Positions 1 through 11,136 of a stretch of 64,000 bases of DNA are shown piece by piece. The position numbers were made by a program, and so were the translations under genes. A model generated the notes under the pieces. It was not told the DNA's origin. It ran no database searches and saw only the letters and a program-made list of their open reading frames with translations. Numbering within the stretch: the first letter of the stretch is position 1; each line of letters begins with the position of its first letter. Origin of the DNA: Adiantum capillus-veneris (taxonomy: Eukaryota; Streptophyta; Polypodiopsida; Polypodiales; Pteridaceae); NCBI GenBank assembly GCA_014529385.2, contig CM043969.1, forward strand, positions 68,830,676 through 68,894,675. The letters are read 5' to 3'.

Positions 1-592
1 ATTGAGAGTATCATTCCAATTTCAGACCCAACAATATTCAAACTCAACATATAATATCCAGTCAACATCCAAGACACACATATGGTGGACAGAGGAAGTG
101 AAACATAAAAAACTAAATGCAAAAAGGTGTGGTCCACGGGCCTAAATAGAACGGATTAGAATTTTTAAATAAACTTAACCCTAGCTCACTTATGGAGCAC
201 TATTTGTGGGGCCTAAAAATTCAATTATCAAAAGCTTAAATGCTGGGGATGATCTCTATAAATTACATTGTCTGGTGATGTGGTAGGTTATACGATCTTT
301 TGCAATTTTCACTTGCTATATTTGGCAACTTTTTGCGTGAGATTTTTGTAGCAAATGCTTTTGGGGGTTGTGCTTTTAGAACAAAATCTTTTGCGGCTTT
401 GATTTTAGGGATCCCTTGGAAGTTTAAAAGAGTCCCTTGGGCTACTCTTCCAGAGAGCATATGGAAGTAGTCTCGGAGAGGGTTGGACCCTTAGTTGTAC
501 TTTGCGAAAAGAATAATAAAAAATACCAAAAGGGGCGTCAGTCTTTGGGGCCAGTGTGTCTTGGCTTTGAACTCTGTGGTGTTGTGTCGACC

Positions 593-668
<76 letters not shown>

Positions 669-810
669 AAGTTCAGTGATTTTACAATTTCTATTTGTGT
701 GTTGCTATTGATTTCTCACTTGGAGTGTCCCAACTATGTAACACTCCGTAGGAGAGGATAGTTGGGCTACCAATAGATCACAGGACACACAAAAATAAAC
801 GGTAAGTTAG
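1..810. other. Left flank of element B, no gene seen
   Basis: This stretch precedes the insertion of element B. Apart from a long CT microsatellite I see no credible coding region, LTR end or RNA gene. The short open frames here are either low-complexity translations of the microsatellite or random AT-rich frames. The last five bases of the following target site (GTCCA, 811-815) are duplicated on the far side of element B, so this flank was once contiguous with the DNA at 19283. Confidence 0.6.
594..665. repeat. (CT)n microsatellite
   Basis: An uninterrupted CT dinucleotide run of about 36 units. It lies about 150 bp outside the left end of element B and is separate from the GA runs inside the B LTRs. 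Confidence 0.97.
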
Positions 811-815
811 GTCCA

Positions 816-902
816 TGTTAACCCTCACGGCTCACGGACACCCTATCACCTACGACGGACGTTGTAACCTACGGCGGACATTGTATTATTTATTTGGTAG
901 AG
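816..902 (+). repeat. Element B 5' LTR, first piece
   Basis: The first 87 bp of the B LTR, matching 18590-18676 with about one visible substitution. It ends with TAGAG at 898-902, the target site duplicated by element A. Confidence 0.93.
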
Positions 903-2510
903 TGTCATAAAATCTAATATCTAACTAACCCAAATGATTTTCTCATATTAAATTGATCACTTAATGTGGGAGAATAAACGGGAACAAGTGTTAAGATATA
1001 GGTATGTGCTTTTAGATCTATCTCAACACGGGGCCAATGTAAAGGGGCCCAAAAGGGAGATGGTCTATCAAAGAGCAAGGCTAACCAATGGAGCATAAGA
1101 CCTTAGGGTTAGCTTCATTGAAGACCTCCAATAAATGTGTGTAAAAGTCCTTTTGACCTTAAGCAAGCTAGGGCTGAGCTTGAGGTGGGAACCCGGCCCA
1201 AGCTCGAGGTGCTTGTCATGCTTGAGGTGTTTTTCATGCTTGAGGTGCTTGATTAAGATGCTTGAGGTGCTTGACTGGCTCCATGCTTGAGGTGCTTGAC
1301 TTGCTGCATGATTAAAGTACTTGAGGTGCCTTGAGAAGCTTGCCTGAGATGCTTGTGGGAACACCCCCTAGTTCAAGTGCTTTGTCATGCTTGATGAGTA
1401 AGGTGCTTGATCACCTAAAGTCAAAATCATTCCTACAAGAGGGGGGGCGAGCCCTTTTCCTAGGAGCTAGAGAGAGAACACCCACTCACACACACAAGGG
1501 AAGCCCCAACTTGAAGAGGCAGCAAGGACACATGTCAGGCCCCTACCCATGTTACCTTCATGTGTTGCTTGAAGCCTATTGGCTAAGCTTCAAAGGGGTC
1601 CAATGATAAATTACATGAATTATCTAATTTTTTTAGCATTTATCAAGTCCTCTCTCTCAAAGGGGAAAGGGGGACACTTGTCCCAAGGCTACCCATGTTG
1701 CTTGTAATGGCTCCTGCTTGTGATTGGCTAGGCCTGGAGGGGTCCAATGAGCTTCAGGCATGAGCTACAAGGGGGGGGTCGACACAAGCAAGCTAGGGGG
1801 GTGCCTAGGGGGTATACTCACCCACACACACTCACAATCACTCTCATTGTGTGCTATGCAAAGTGCAAGAGCTCCCTCTCCAAGCAAGTAGAGGTTGAGA
1901 GCCTACACCAACACTCTTGGCTATGGAGTGCAAATCCAACCAAGAGCCATGCTTCAATGCTTAAGCTTGCCATCTCCTTCTTCTTCATTACTATGCTATT
2001 ATGTATGCTAGCAACAAGAGTATGATAAGTGAGGAACTAATTCTTTCTCCTATGAAATGTTTCTTCTTCCTCTTCCCTACCCTCATTCCCTGCTAGCTCT
2101 CTCCACCTTCGAAGGTGTTTGAGGTCTTGGGACTGAGGCTTGGGATAGTTAAAGCTTTCTTCAAGTTTATGTTATGTTTGTGGTGCATGAAGCCTTCCAT
2201 CTTCATGGCATCACCTAGGTCACAAGGAACACAAAGACTGTATTGTAACAAGTCTCTCTTTATGGGAGAAATCATAATACAAATGCCTATTGGAGGGGGG
2301 ACCGGCTCCACATAAATCCGGTCCTCAATTGTTGTCATGTTCTCTAAACTCTCTCTCTTGCAAAAGTATTGTCTATGCCAAGTTAACTAATTGCTATGAT
2401 TATGTTGCTATCTTCAATTATGTCTACCCGCTATGCTCACAAAATCATTTCTTGAAAGTACTCTCATTAAATTCCGCTATTCTCAAATTGAATAGGCAAA
2501 TTCCATTACA
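903..2510 (+). repeat. Element A 5' LTR
   Basis: 1608 bp, from TGTCATAAAATC to TTCCATTACA. The 1195-1360 part is a degenerate array of a short CTTGAGGTG-type motif. All short open frames in this LTR recur in the 3' LTR and none looks like a protein gene. Confidence 0.97.
1195..1360 (+). repeat. Degenerate GCTTGAGGTGCTTGA subrepeats in A LTR
   Basis: About seven copies of CTTGAGGTG or a close variant occur at irregular 14-30 bp spacing. The same array recurs at 8359-8524. The A2 LTRs (50570-50770 and 57595-57730) have fewer and rearranged copies, so this LTR segment varies in length within the family. Confidence 0.85.
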
Positions 2511-2511
2511 T

Positions 2512-2524
2512 TGGTATCAGAGCA
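2512..2524 (+). promoter_or_regulatory. Element A primer-binding site (tRNA-iMet)
   Basis: TGGTATCAGAGCA begins one base after the 5' LTR. It complements the 3' end of plant initiator tRNA-Met, the usual minus-strand primer of chromoviruses. Confidence 0.93.
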
Positions 2525-2925
2525 TTTGGTTTCTCTTTTCTTGCTTAAGAAGAGAGGTCCTTAAGTAGCCTATAAATGGTTGATGTTGTTAATTATAATA
2601 GAGTAAGTGGAACTGGGATCTAATACCGGTTTTGTTAAGCCCACTATGTGGGGGATGGTGCACACCTCGGGAGCTTTGGACTTAATAATGGAGTCTTTTT
2701 AGACTTGCCTACGGCTTTACCATTATTGAGCCATAAGAAGTCCGAAAGGAGCTAGCCCTTGGCAACTCTGCTATGTTAGACCTACTCCTCTACTCTCTAT
2801 AATTAACCACTTTGAGCCGTGGGTGTAGATACTTAAGAGCCGATTTTCAAAGGCTAAGAGGAGTGGCAACTAAGGTTTTGAATTGCCAAAGCATACACTA
2901 AGTACATACATAAAATTTTGTTATC
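2525..2925 (+). other. Element A untranslated leader
   Basis: The 401 bp between the primer site and the gag start codon. No coding frame is seen. It aligns over its length with the A2 leader at 51867-52266. Confidence 0.8.
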
Positions 2926-5900
2926 ATGGCTGACAATAATCAAGAGAGTAGAATGAACATTGATAGCTTTGATTTTGCACATGAAGGTGCTAATGATGAT
3001 GCTCCCATGTTTGTGAATTATCTTGTGACTAGGTTGCAACAAGCTATGGGCAACCCTACCTTGTAAGCCGAAGTTACTCAACAACTTCGTGCTTATGGAA
3101 TTTCCCTTCCTCTCCAAGAGGAGAGAGAGCTTAGGAGGCCTCTTGAAGAGACCCCCAAAAGAAGACTCTCTCCCATTCGAGAGGAGGAATCCAAAGAGAA
3201 AGAAAGCAATGAAAGTCTAAGTTCTTCTGAAGATGTGGCTCCACGAAGAAGGCGGTCTAGACGATCGCCTACTCCTCCCAAGAGGAAAAGAGCAACCCAT
3301 AGTCCTTCTCCTCATCACTCTCAAAGGCAAGAGAGGAAACAAAGGAAGAAAAGGGCTAGGAAGAGGTCACCCTCTTCTCCTTCTTCTTCACCTTCCTTCT
3401 CTTCCGATGAAAGTTATGGCTATTCTCCTAGAGAATACAAGAGGGGAGGACATCGCAAATCATTTCCTGCATGGCGAAGGTCACAAAAGCTAAAGAAGTT
3501 CAAGGAGGGAGGAAAGAGTATCTCTTTTCTCACCTACAATGGCACCTTTGGTGCTACCGACAAAGTGTTGGCCTTCATCCAACAATTTGATGCGGCCTTT
3601 GGGGACGAGGGCTTCACAGAGTCCTCCAAGCTACGCCATGTAGCTATGCACTTCCAAAAATCAGCTCGTCAATGGTGGGCTAGCCTTCGTGGCAATGGAG
3701 AAGCCCCAAAGACATGGAAAACTCTACGAGTTTCCATCATGAAGCAATTTCTTCCAAGCGATACTAAAGATAAAGTTCTTACCGAATGGCGCGGCTTGAA
3801 GCTCCTCTCTCATGAGTCTATCAACAAGTATGTAGATAAGTTTTGGGATTTACATCTCAAAGCTACTGTCTTTCAAAAGATAGACTTTGCCGAGCAAAGA
3901 CAACAATTCTGTGCGGGATTACCTGAAGAGATGGCCGAATATATCAACTCTCAACGGCCCGGTACTATTACCGAAGTAATCCACCACACCATGGTTGCTT
4001 CACGCATCAATTTCCATCAAGGGGCTAGACGTAATGTCAAGCCCATGGAAAACAAAGATAAAAATGATGCAAAGGGGAAATCCAATGCTCAAAATAATTC
4101 CCAAGGCACTTCCAACAACAACAACAACAATCGGTCCAAGGAGAAGGGAGTTTACAAAGGTAAAAACAAACTCTCTCCTGAAGAGCTTGAAGCTTTTCGC
4201 AAGGACCATAAGTGTTTCAAGTGTGGGGAGCAAGGACATGGCTATCGTTCTTGCCCCAAGAAGAATACTCGCAATGAGACTCCTAGGGCTTCCACCATCG
4301 AAGCTCCAAAAGAGGATGCTCATTGCAAAGGATCATCACTCTCCTATGCTTGGGGAAAGGTAAGAGAGCATGATGCCTTCATCTTGTTTGATCCTGGCTC
4401 TACTCTCAACTTCATATCAATAGAGTTGGCCACCAAGTTGGGCATTCAAGCTTTTGAGATGGGAGATATAGTAACAGCTGATGCAGGTTTCAAGGGACAA
4501 CAAGCCTCCGTTACTCCCTTGATTGGGAAGTTGAGGCTTCATGTCCAAAGCTATGTCGACAAAGAAGACTTCTTCATCTCTCCCCTCCAACATCAGGATG
4601 TTATCCTAGGGGCACCATGGTTTGATCGCATGGCTGCCAACATGAAGTTCCCTGAACGGAGAATTTACTTCACCTACAGGGGAAAGAACATGTATATAGA
4701 TGCTAGTGAGCGTGGTCGCACTATTCCACTTGTAAATCCTCTTTCTTTTGATAAATCAATGAAGAGCTCAGTTTCTGCGTACATGATTTATGTCAAAGAG
4801 TCTCTAAAAGCTAATAATGTTTCATCAAATGAAAATGATAGGAATCAAGAAGAGTTAGACTTGTCTACTTTTCTAAAAGGATTCCAAGATGTGTTCATCG
4901 ATGATATCCCTATGGACCTACCTCCAAAACGAGGGGATGATGACCATCGTATTGAGCTCCTTCCAGGAAGCTCACCGCCTAACAAACCTCCTTATCGAGT
5001 CTCACAAGCTCAACAAGAGGAGATCATGAGGCAAGTACAAGAGCTGGTAGACAAAGGGATGGTGAGGCCTAGTTCCTCTCCCTTTTGTTCTCCAGTCCTT
5101 TTAGTGCAAAAGAAAGATGGTACATATCGTATGTGTGTGGACTATCGAGCACTAAACCATATCACTATCAAAAACAGATTTCCCGTACCTCGGGTAGAAG
5201 ATCTGTTTGATAAGCTACAAGGCTCTACCTACTTCAGTAGGATTGACCTTAAGAGTGGCTATCATCAAATAAGGATAGTGGATGAGGATATCTTAAAGAC
5301 CGCGTTTCGCACAACATTTGGTCTTTATGAATATCTAGTCATGCCTTTTGGCTTGACTAATGCACCAGCTACGTTCAATCGTTTGATGGAGAAAATTTTT
5401 AGACCATATCGAAAATTCACTGGAGTGTTCTTCGATGATATCATCATCTACTCCAAGTCTTTGGAGGAACATAAGCAACATCTCCAAGTGATTTTTCAAG
5501 CCTTGAGGGAGAACAAACTTTTTCTCAACCAAAAGAAAAGTGAATTCTTCCTTCAAGAGATTCAATATCTAGGCCATATTATCTCTCACGATGGTATTCG
5601 TATGGATCCATCAAAGTTAGAGGTAATAAAATCATGGCCTAACCCAAGGAATCTACATGAGCTAAGAAGCTTTATTGGTATGTGTGCATACTATAGACGC
5701 TTCATAGCAAAATTCTCTCAAGTAGCAGGACCACTACACGACTTAACCAAGAAGAACGTTAAGTTTGTATGGTCTGCTAAGGAGCAAAATGCTTTTCAAA
5801 AACTCAAAGAGAAGCTTACTTCCCAACCAGTCCTCGTGCTTCCGGATCTCTCAAAGCCATTTGAGGTCCAATGTGATGCTTGTGGTGATTGCCTTGGAGC

Positions 5901-7707
5901 AGTTTTGCTTCAAGAAGGGCATGCCATAGCATATGAGAGCCGAAGGCTCAATGGTGATGAACGAGTCTTGGGCATTTATGAGAAAGAGCTTTTAGCTGTT
6001 CTACATGCCCTAGACACATGGAAGCACTACCTATTGGGGACTCCATTTATCCTACGAACCGACCACCAAAGTCTCAAGTATTTCATGACGCAAACCAAGC
6101 TTTCCGACAAACAAATGAGGTGGGCAAATTTTCTTTCGCAATTTAATTTCCATATTGCTCACATAGCTGGTAAGCACAATCAAGTTGCCGATGCACTTTC
6201 ACGACGACCAAAAGTTAATGCGGTGTCTATAGCTACTCACAATGATCTATCCTCTATGATAGATGAGTATGCTACTGACCCTGACTTTAGAGACATAATG
6301 TCAGCCCTTGCTTTGGGGAAGAAAGAGGAACCATTCACCTTGCAGGATGGTTATCTTCTCCACGGCAATAGGCTATGTGTTACCCATTCCCTTCGTGAGA
6401 AGGTTATGTATGAATCCCATGCTCCTCCATATGCAGGGCATAGAGGTATTCAACCTACTCTCCGAGGAGTAGAGACGTATTTCTATTGGCCTACCATGAA
6501 AGTGGACATACAAGAGTATGTTTCAAAATGTGTAGTATGCCAAAAGACCAAGTATGATAGAGGGAAGCAACCTAGATTACTCCAGCCATTGCCTATTCCA
6601 AATTCACCATGGGAGAGTATATCCATGGATTTCATCTTTGGAATACCCAAGTCTATCCATGGGAATACAGGAATATGGACAATAGTCGACAGGTTTAGCA
6701 AGCAAGCACATTTTATTCCTGTCAAAAAGACTATTAAGGCACATCAAATGGCAACTCTCTTCATATCTCAGATTTTCAAACACCATGGATTACCCACATC
6801 CATCGTGTCAGATAGAGATCCTAGAATGACCAGTAATTTCTGGAAAGGTCTCTTTGAAAATCTAGGAACAAGATTGAATTTCTCTTCGGCCTATCACCCA
6901 CAAACGGATGGTCAAAGTGAGATAGCCAATCTTACGATACTCGATCTACTCAAGACTTATGTTACCGAAGTAGATCAACGCTCACAATGGGAAAAGTATT
7001 TACCGCTAGCAGAGTATGCCTACAATAATACTGTACATACTTCTACGGGCAAAGCACCTTTCGAGATCATAGAAGGAAGACCTAAAAGTCCCTTGCTACT
7101 GAAAGTACATGGGAAGATCTTCTCCGCCGATGAGTATAGCCGTGACCTACAAGAATCTTTTCAAAAGATTAGGGAGGCTATAGCCATCTCTCAACAAAGG
7201 CAAAAAGCTGCTGCTGATAAGCACAGAAGAGCCTTAATGTTCAAAGAAAATGATTGGGTCTTACTCAAGTTTCCTAAGGCTCGATTAAGGCAAACGACGG
7301 GCAAAAATCCTACGGGCCATCAAAAGTATTATGCTAAACTAGCAAAAAGATACTATGGTCCTTTCCAAATCTTGAAGCCTATCAATGAGACGGCTTATCA
7401 ACTCAAGTTGCCCAACCATTGGCTTATACACAATGCCTTTCATGTAAGCTTACTTAAGCCCTACAAAGGAGAGCCACCAATTGAACCAATTATTGAAGAC
7501 CCTCCCGAAGTTGAAGACCAAGAAGAGGTGCTACAACCCGAAGCTATTCTTCGGCATGAAGACAAGGTACTACGACATGGTAAGATTATCCGACGGTATC
7601 TTATTAAGTTCAAAAATTATCCTTTTGAAGATGCTAAATGGATGCAAGGAGTACAACTTAAGGATAGTATGAACCTTGTCAATGCTTACAATGCTACATT
7701 AGAGTAA
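2926..7707 (+). CDS. Ty3/gypsy chromovirus gag-pol polyprotein (one in-frame stop)
   Basis: A single frame runs from ATG 2926 (MADNNQ) to TAA 7705-7707, 1593 codons, broken once by TAA at 3064-3066 (codon 47). After that stop the first in-frame ATG lies well inside gag. The A2 copy has CAA at the matching codon, so this is a point mutation. Residues counted from ATG 2926: basic Arg/Ser-rich gag region (about 104-150); retrotransposon gag core (about 195-360); CCHC zinc knuckle at 430-443; protease with DPGS at 489-492; reverse transcriptase with FFDD (Asp 837-838, where YVDD or FIDD is commoner); RNase H (Asp 984); integrase HHCC zinc finger, then Asp 1235, Asp 1296 and Glu 1332, the last two separated by 35 residues as in the DD35E core; C-terminal chromodomain (about 1540-1580). 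The enzyme part looks intact. Without readthrough the Gag start is lost, so this copy may need help in trans. Confidence 0.93.
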
Positions 7708-8066
7708 GCAAATGTACAAATTTCTTTTAAATAACTCATGTTTTTGTCTTATATGACTAGTCCTCTTTTTAATTGTGCACAAATTTAACTAGTATGCATG
7801 CTTAGAATCATGTTTGTGATGACGACGTCTCTCAAACACCAAGTAGAATTTGTCACTCTACTTTGGGAGAATGAAATGGACTAAAGAGCAGACATGCTTG
7901 CGGCAGCTATGTCTCCCAAGCACCAAATGGATTAGTCATCCATCTTGGAAAGATGTCGTAGGGTAAAAAGGGATCCTTTACCCGCTAAGTACGATTGACT
8001 AATGACTAAGACTTTATCTCTTCTACCTCATAGTCGAGGACGACTATGATTTCAAGAGAGAGGTAA
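7708..8066 (+). other. Element A 3' untranslated region with polypurine tract
   Basis: This region between the pol stop and the 3' LTR is non-coding. The purine run AAGAGAGAGG (8054-8063), three bases before the LTR, is the probable plus-strand primer site. The same run precedes the A2 3' LTR at 57310-57319. Confidence 0.8.
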
Positions 8067-9674
8067 TGTCATAAAATCTAATATCTAACTAACCCAAATG
8101 ATTTTCTCATATTAAATTGATCACTTAATGTGGGAGAATAAACGGGAACAAGTGTTAAGATATAGGTATGTGCTTTTAGATCTATCTCAACACGGGGCCA
8201 ATGTAAAGGGGCCCAAAAGGGAGATGGTCTATCAAAGAGCAAGGCTAACCAATGGAGCATAAGACCTTAGGGTTAGCTTCATTGAAGACCTCCAATAAAT
8301 GTGTGTAAAAGTCCTTTTGACCTTAAGCAAGCTAGGGCTGAGCTTGAGGTGGGAACCCGGCCCAAGCTCGAGGTGCTTGTCATGCTTGAGGTGTTTTTCA
8401 TGCTTGAGGTGCTTGATTAAGATGCTTGAGGTGCTTGACTGGCTCCATGCTTGAGGTGCTTGACTTGCTGCATGATTAAAGTACTTGAGGTGCCTTGAGA
8501 AGCTTGCCTGAGATGCTTGTGGGAACACCCCCTAGTTCAAGTGCTTTGTCATGCTTGATGAGTAAGGTGCTTGATCACCTAAAGTCAAAATCATTCCTAC
8601 AAGAGGGGGGGCGAGCCCTTTTCCTAGGAGCTAGAGAGAGAACACCCACTCACACACACAAGGGAAGCCCCAACTTGAAGAGGCAGCAAGGACACATGTC
8701 AGGCCCCTACCCATGTTACCTTCATGTGTTGCTTGAAGCCTATTGGCTAAGCTTCAAAGGGGTCCAATGATAAATTACATGAATTATCTAATTTTTTTAG
8801 CATTTATCAAGTCCTCTCTCTCAAAGGGGAAAGGGGGACACTTGTCCCAAGGCTACCCATGTTGCTTGTAATGGCTCCTGCTTGTGATTGGCTAGGCCTG
8901 GAGGGGTCCAATGAGCTTCAGGCATGAGCTACAAGGGGGGGGTCGACCCAAGCAAGCTAGGGGGGTGCCTAGGGGGTATACTCACCCACACACACTCACA
9001 ATCACTCTCATTGTGTGCTATGCAAAGTGCAAGAGCTCCCTCTCCAAGCAAGTAGAGGTTGAGAGCCTACACCAACACTCTTGGCTATGGAGTGCAAATC
9101 CAACCAAGAGCCATGCTTCAATGCTTAAGCTTGCCATCTCCTTCTTCTTCATTACTATGCTATTATGTATGCTAGCAACAAGAGTATGATAAGTGAGGAA
9201 CTAATTCTTTCTCCTATGAAATGTTTCTTCTTCCTCTTCCCTACCCTCATTCCCTGCTAGCTCTCTCCACCTTCGAAGGTGTTTGAGGTCTTGGGACTGA
9301 GGCTTGGGATAGTTAAAGCTTTCTTCAAGTTTATGTTATGTTTGTGGTGCATGAAGCCTTCCATCTTCATGGCATCACCTAGGTCACAAGGAACACAAAG
9401 ACTGTATTGTAACAAGTCTCTCTTTATGGGAGAAATCATAATACAAATGCCTATTGGAGGGGGGACCGGCTCCACATAAATCCGGTCCTCAATTGTTGTC
9501 ATGTTCTCTAAACTCTCTCTCTTGCAAAAGTATTGTCTATGCCAAGTTAACTAATTGCTATGATTATGTTGCTATCTTCAATTATGTCTACTCGCTATGC
9601 TCACAAAATCATTTCTTGAAAGTACTCTCATTAAATTCCGCTATTCTCAAATTGAATAGGCAAATTCCATTACA
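8067..9674 (+). repeat. Element A 3' LTR
   Basis: 1608 bp, same length as the 5' LTR with an offset of exactly 7164 bp. The two visible substitutions are at 8948 and 9592. It is followed by the TSD copy TAGAG at 9675-9679. Confidence 0.97.
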
Positions 9675-9811
9675 TAGAGTCAGGTACCGGGCTTGTCGTT
9701 CCAATAGGAAAAGGGTAAGAGTGATCGCCGATGAGAGGCGCACTCTAACTGGAACATTCAAGGGATTAGTTGGCTAAGTATGGGCGCCCAAGTGTGAATG
9801 GGGTGAGCTCA

Positions 9812-9819
9812 TATAAAAG
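9812..9819 (+). promoter_or_regulatory. Element B LTR TATA box
   Basis: TATAAAAG lies downstream of the GGGGTGAGCTCA sequence. The 3' LTR has TATAAAAT at the matching place (18809-18816). Position and sequence fit an LTR core promoter; no transcript evidence is available. Confidence 0.6.
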
Positions 9820-9932
9820 TCAACTAAACCTAAAATTCACTCATTCTCTCATTTGTGCAATAGAAGAGTGCTCTTGCTCCATCTCCATCTCCATCTCCAT
9901 CTTCTTCTTCTTCACCTCCTTGTGTGTGTGTG

Positions 9933-9935
<3 letters not shown>

Positions 9936-10005
<70 letters not shown>
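9936..10005. repeat. (GA)n microsatellite in B 5' LTR
   Basis: About 35 GA units directly follow a short TG run. The 3' LTR copy at 18912-19039 is different in make-up, so this array has changed since insertion. Confidence 0.95.
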
Positions 10006-10006
<1 letters not shown>

Positions 10007-10234
10007 TACGATCGAGCATTGCGGCGGCACGGCGGGTGAGTGCGGCGTAGCGGCGTCTCCTTCTTCGCGACGAGGAATCCTCCACGAAGCAAGCGTAGAG
10101 CGGTGAGTGACACACCATCGCCTTCTTTGAGGTTACTAGTTTAGGCTTGTTGTGTGCTTGGAGCCATTTGTGGCTCGCACGCGGTGTATCGGCAAGTTCC
10201 TTGCATTGACACGTGCCACATACGCGCACATTTT

Positions 10235-10251
10235 TGGCGCCGTTGGCGGGG
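10235..10251 (+). promoter_or_regulatory. Element B primer-binding site (tRNA-Asp)
   Basis: TGGCGCCGTTGGCGGGG matches the complement of the plant tRNA-Asp 3' end with one mismatch (G at 10246 in place of C). It starts four bases after the LTR. tRNA-Asp priming is known from Athila and related plant Ty3/gypsy lineages. Confidence 0.88.
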
Positions 10252-11106
10252 AATGCCATACATGAAGCTTGAGTAGCACTCTGTGCTTCTCCGTGGTGCA
10301 ATTTCTATTGTAGGAAAGGTAAGGAAGGAGTGTGTGTGTGTTGAGAATAGGGATTTGGTGTTATACTGTGTGTTTTTTTTTGTTAATGGAGTTTTCAAAG
10401 GTTCTGTGTTTATTCTTTGTGTATTAAGGTAGTTAGTTTTCTTTGTTAATAGAGATTTCAAAGGTTCTGTGTTTATTCTCTGTGTATTAAGGTAGTTAGT
10501 TTTCTGTGTACAGTAAGTAGGAAGTAGATTAGTGAGAGTTAATAGAGTGTGTTAGTGTGTAAGAGTAGGTGTATTAGTTAGAAGTAGGTAGAGAAAGTGT
10601 GTGTGTGCTCTCGCGCAGGCCGCGGCGGCCTTATCCTTTAAAAAAAATTAAAAATTAAAAATTAAAAATTAAAAATTAAAAATTAAAAATTAAAAATTAA
10701 AAATTAAAAATTAAAAATTAAAAATTAAAAATTAAAAATTAAAAATTAAAAATTATTATTATTTATTTTTTTAAAAGGTAGGAGTGGGATCGGGAATATC
10801 TCCCAGATCCAAGCCCAGACCTAAGCCCAAGCTCACGCTCAGGCCTCGGCCTCAGTCGCCTTTTAAAAAAACGAATTTTAGCTTCACACGTAGCTAAAAA
10901 TTGATTTTTTGAGGACACGTAGCTAAAAAGTCAAATGCCCGAAAATTGTGCTGTAAAGCACACAACGACCCTTTAAGTGATACGCTCGTTTCGAGCTATC
11001 ACACTCTTTAATCAAAAAAATCAAACATTAAAAAAACAATAAAAAATCAAGTAGAAAACGCGGTGCAAAACACCCACAAAACAAAGCAAGTAACCTTTGA
11101 GGGTAC
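10252..11106 (+). other. Element B untranslated leader
   Basis: A non-coding leader between primer site and gag. It holds two tandem copies of a 63-bp unit (10381-10506) with GTTCTGTGTTTATTC as core, a heptamer array (10640-10755), a GC-rich segment (10801-10860) and repeated CACGTAGCTAAAAA motifs. Confidence 0.75.
10640..10755. repeat. (AAAAATT)n tandem array
   Basis: About 16 near-perfect copies of the heptamer AAAAATT lie in the leader of element B, just after a GC-rich block (GCGCAGGCCGCGGCGGCC). Confidence 0.95.
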
Positions 11107-11136
11107 TTGCCGACACTTGTAGGGCACCCAAAGCAC

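Larger units (their letters stand above)
903..9674 (+). mobile_element. Element A: full-length, young Ty3/gypsy chromovirus
   Basis: The element has two 1608-bp LTRs (TG...CA), TSD TAGAG (898-902 and 9675-9679), a tRNA-iMet primer site and one long gag-pol frame ending in a chromodomain. I find only two LTR differences (A1784 against C8948, C2428 against T9592), so insertion is recent compared with the other elements here. It sits inside the 5' LTR of element B, which must be older. Only a single in-frame stop in gag mars the coding region. It is related to the decayed A2 copy at 50282. Confidence 0.97.
9680..10230 (+). repeat. Element B 5' LTR, second piece
   Basis: The rest of the B 5' LTR after the element A insertion, matching 18677-19277. 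It carries the likely TATA box (TATAAAAG, 9812-9819) and a (TG)n(GA)n microsatellite in the predicted transcribed part. It ends ...GCGCACA directly before the primer site. Confidence 0.93.

Noticed and set aside
437-761. Two plus-strand frames with long Leu-Ser repeats
   Set aside because: They are translations of the CT microsatellite with no other support.
914-2338. Frames of 60-98 codons repeated in both A LTRs
   Set aside because: Duplicated only because the LTRs are duplicated; no domain, and not kept open in the A2 LTRs.
4000-4323. Minus-strand hydrophobic ORF inside A gag
   Set aside because: Shadow of the gag coding frame, and recurs in A2 at 53365-53652 for that reason.
9830-10113. 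Several frames with Ser-Leu or Arg-Glu repeats in the B LTR
   Set aside because: They come from the GA run and the same occurs in the 3' LTR copy.
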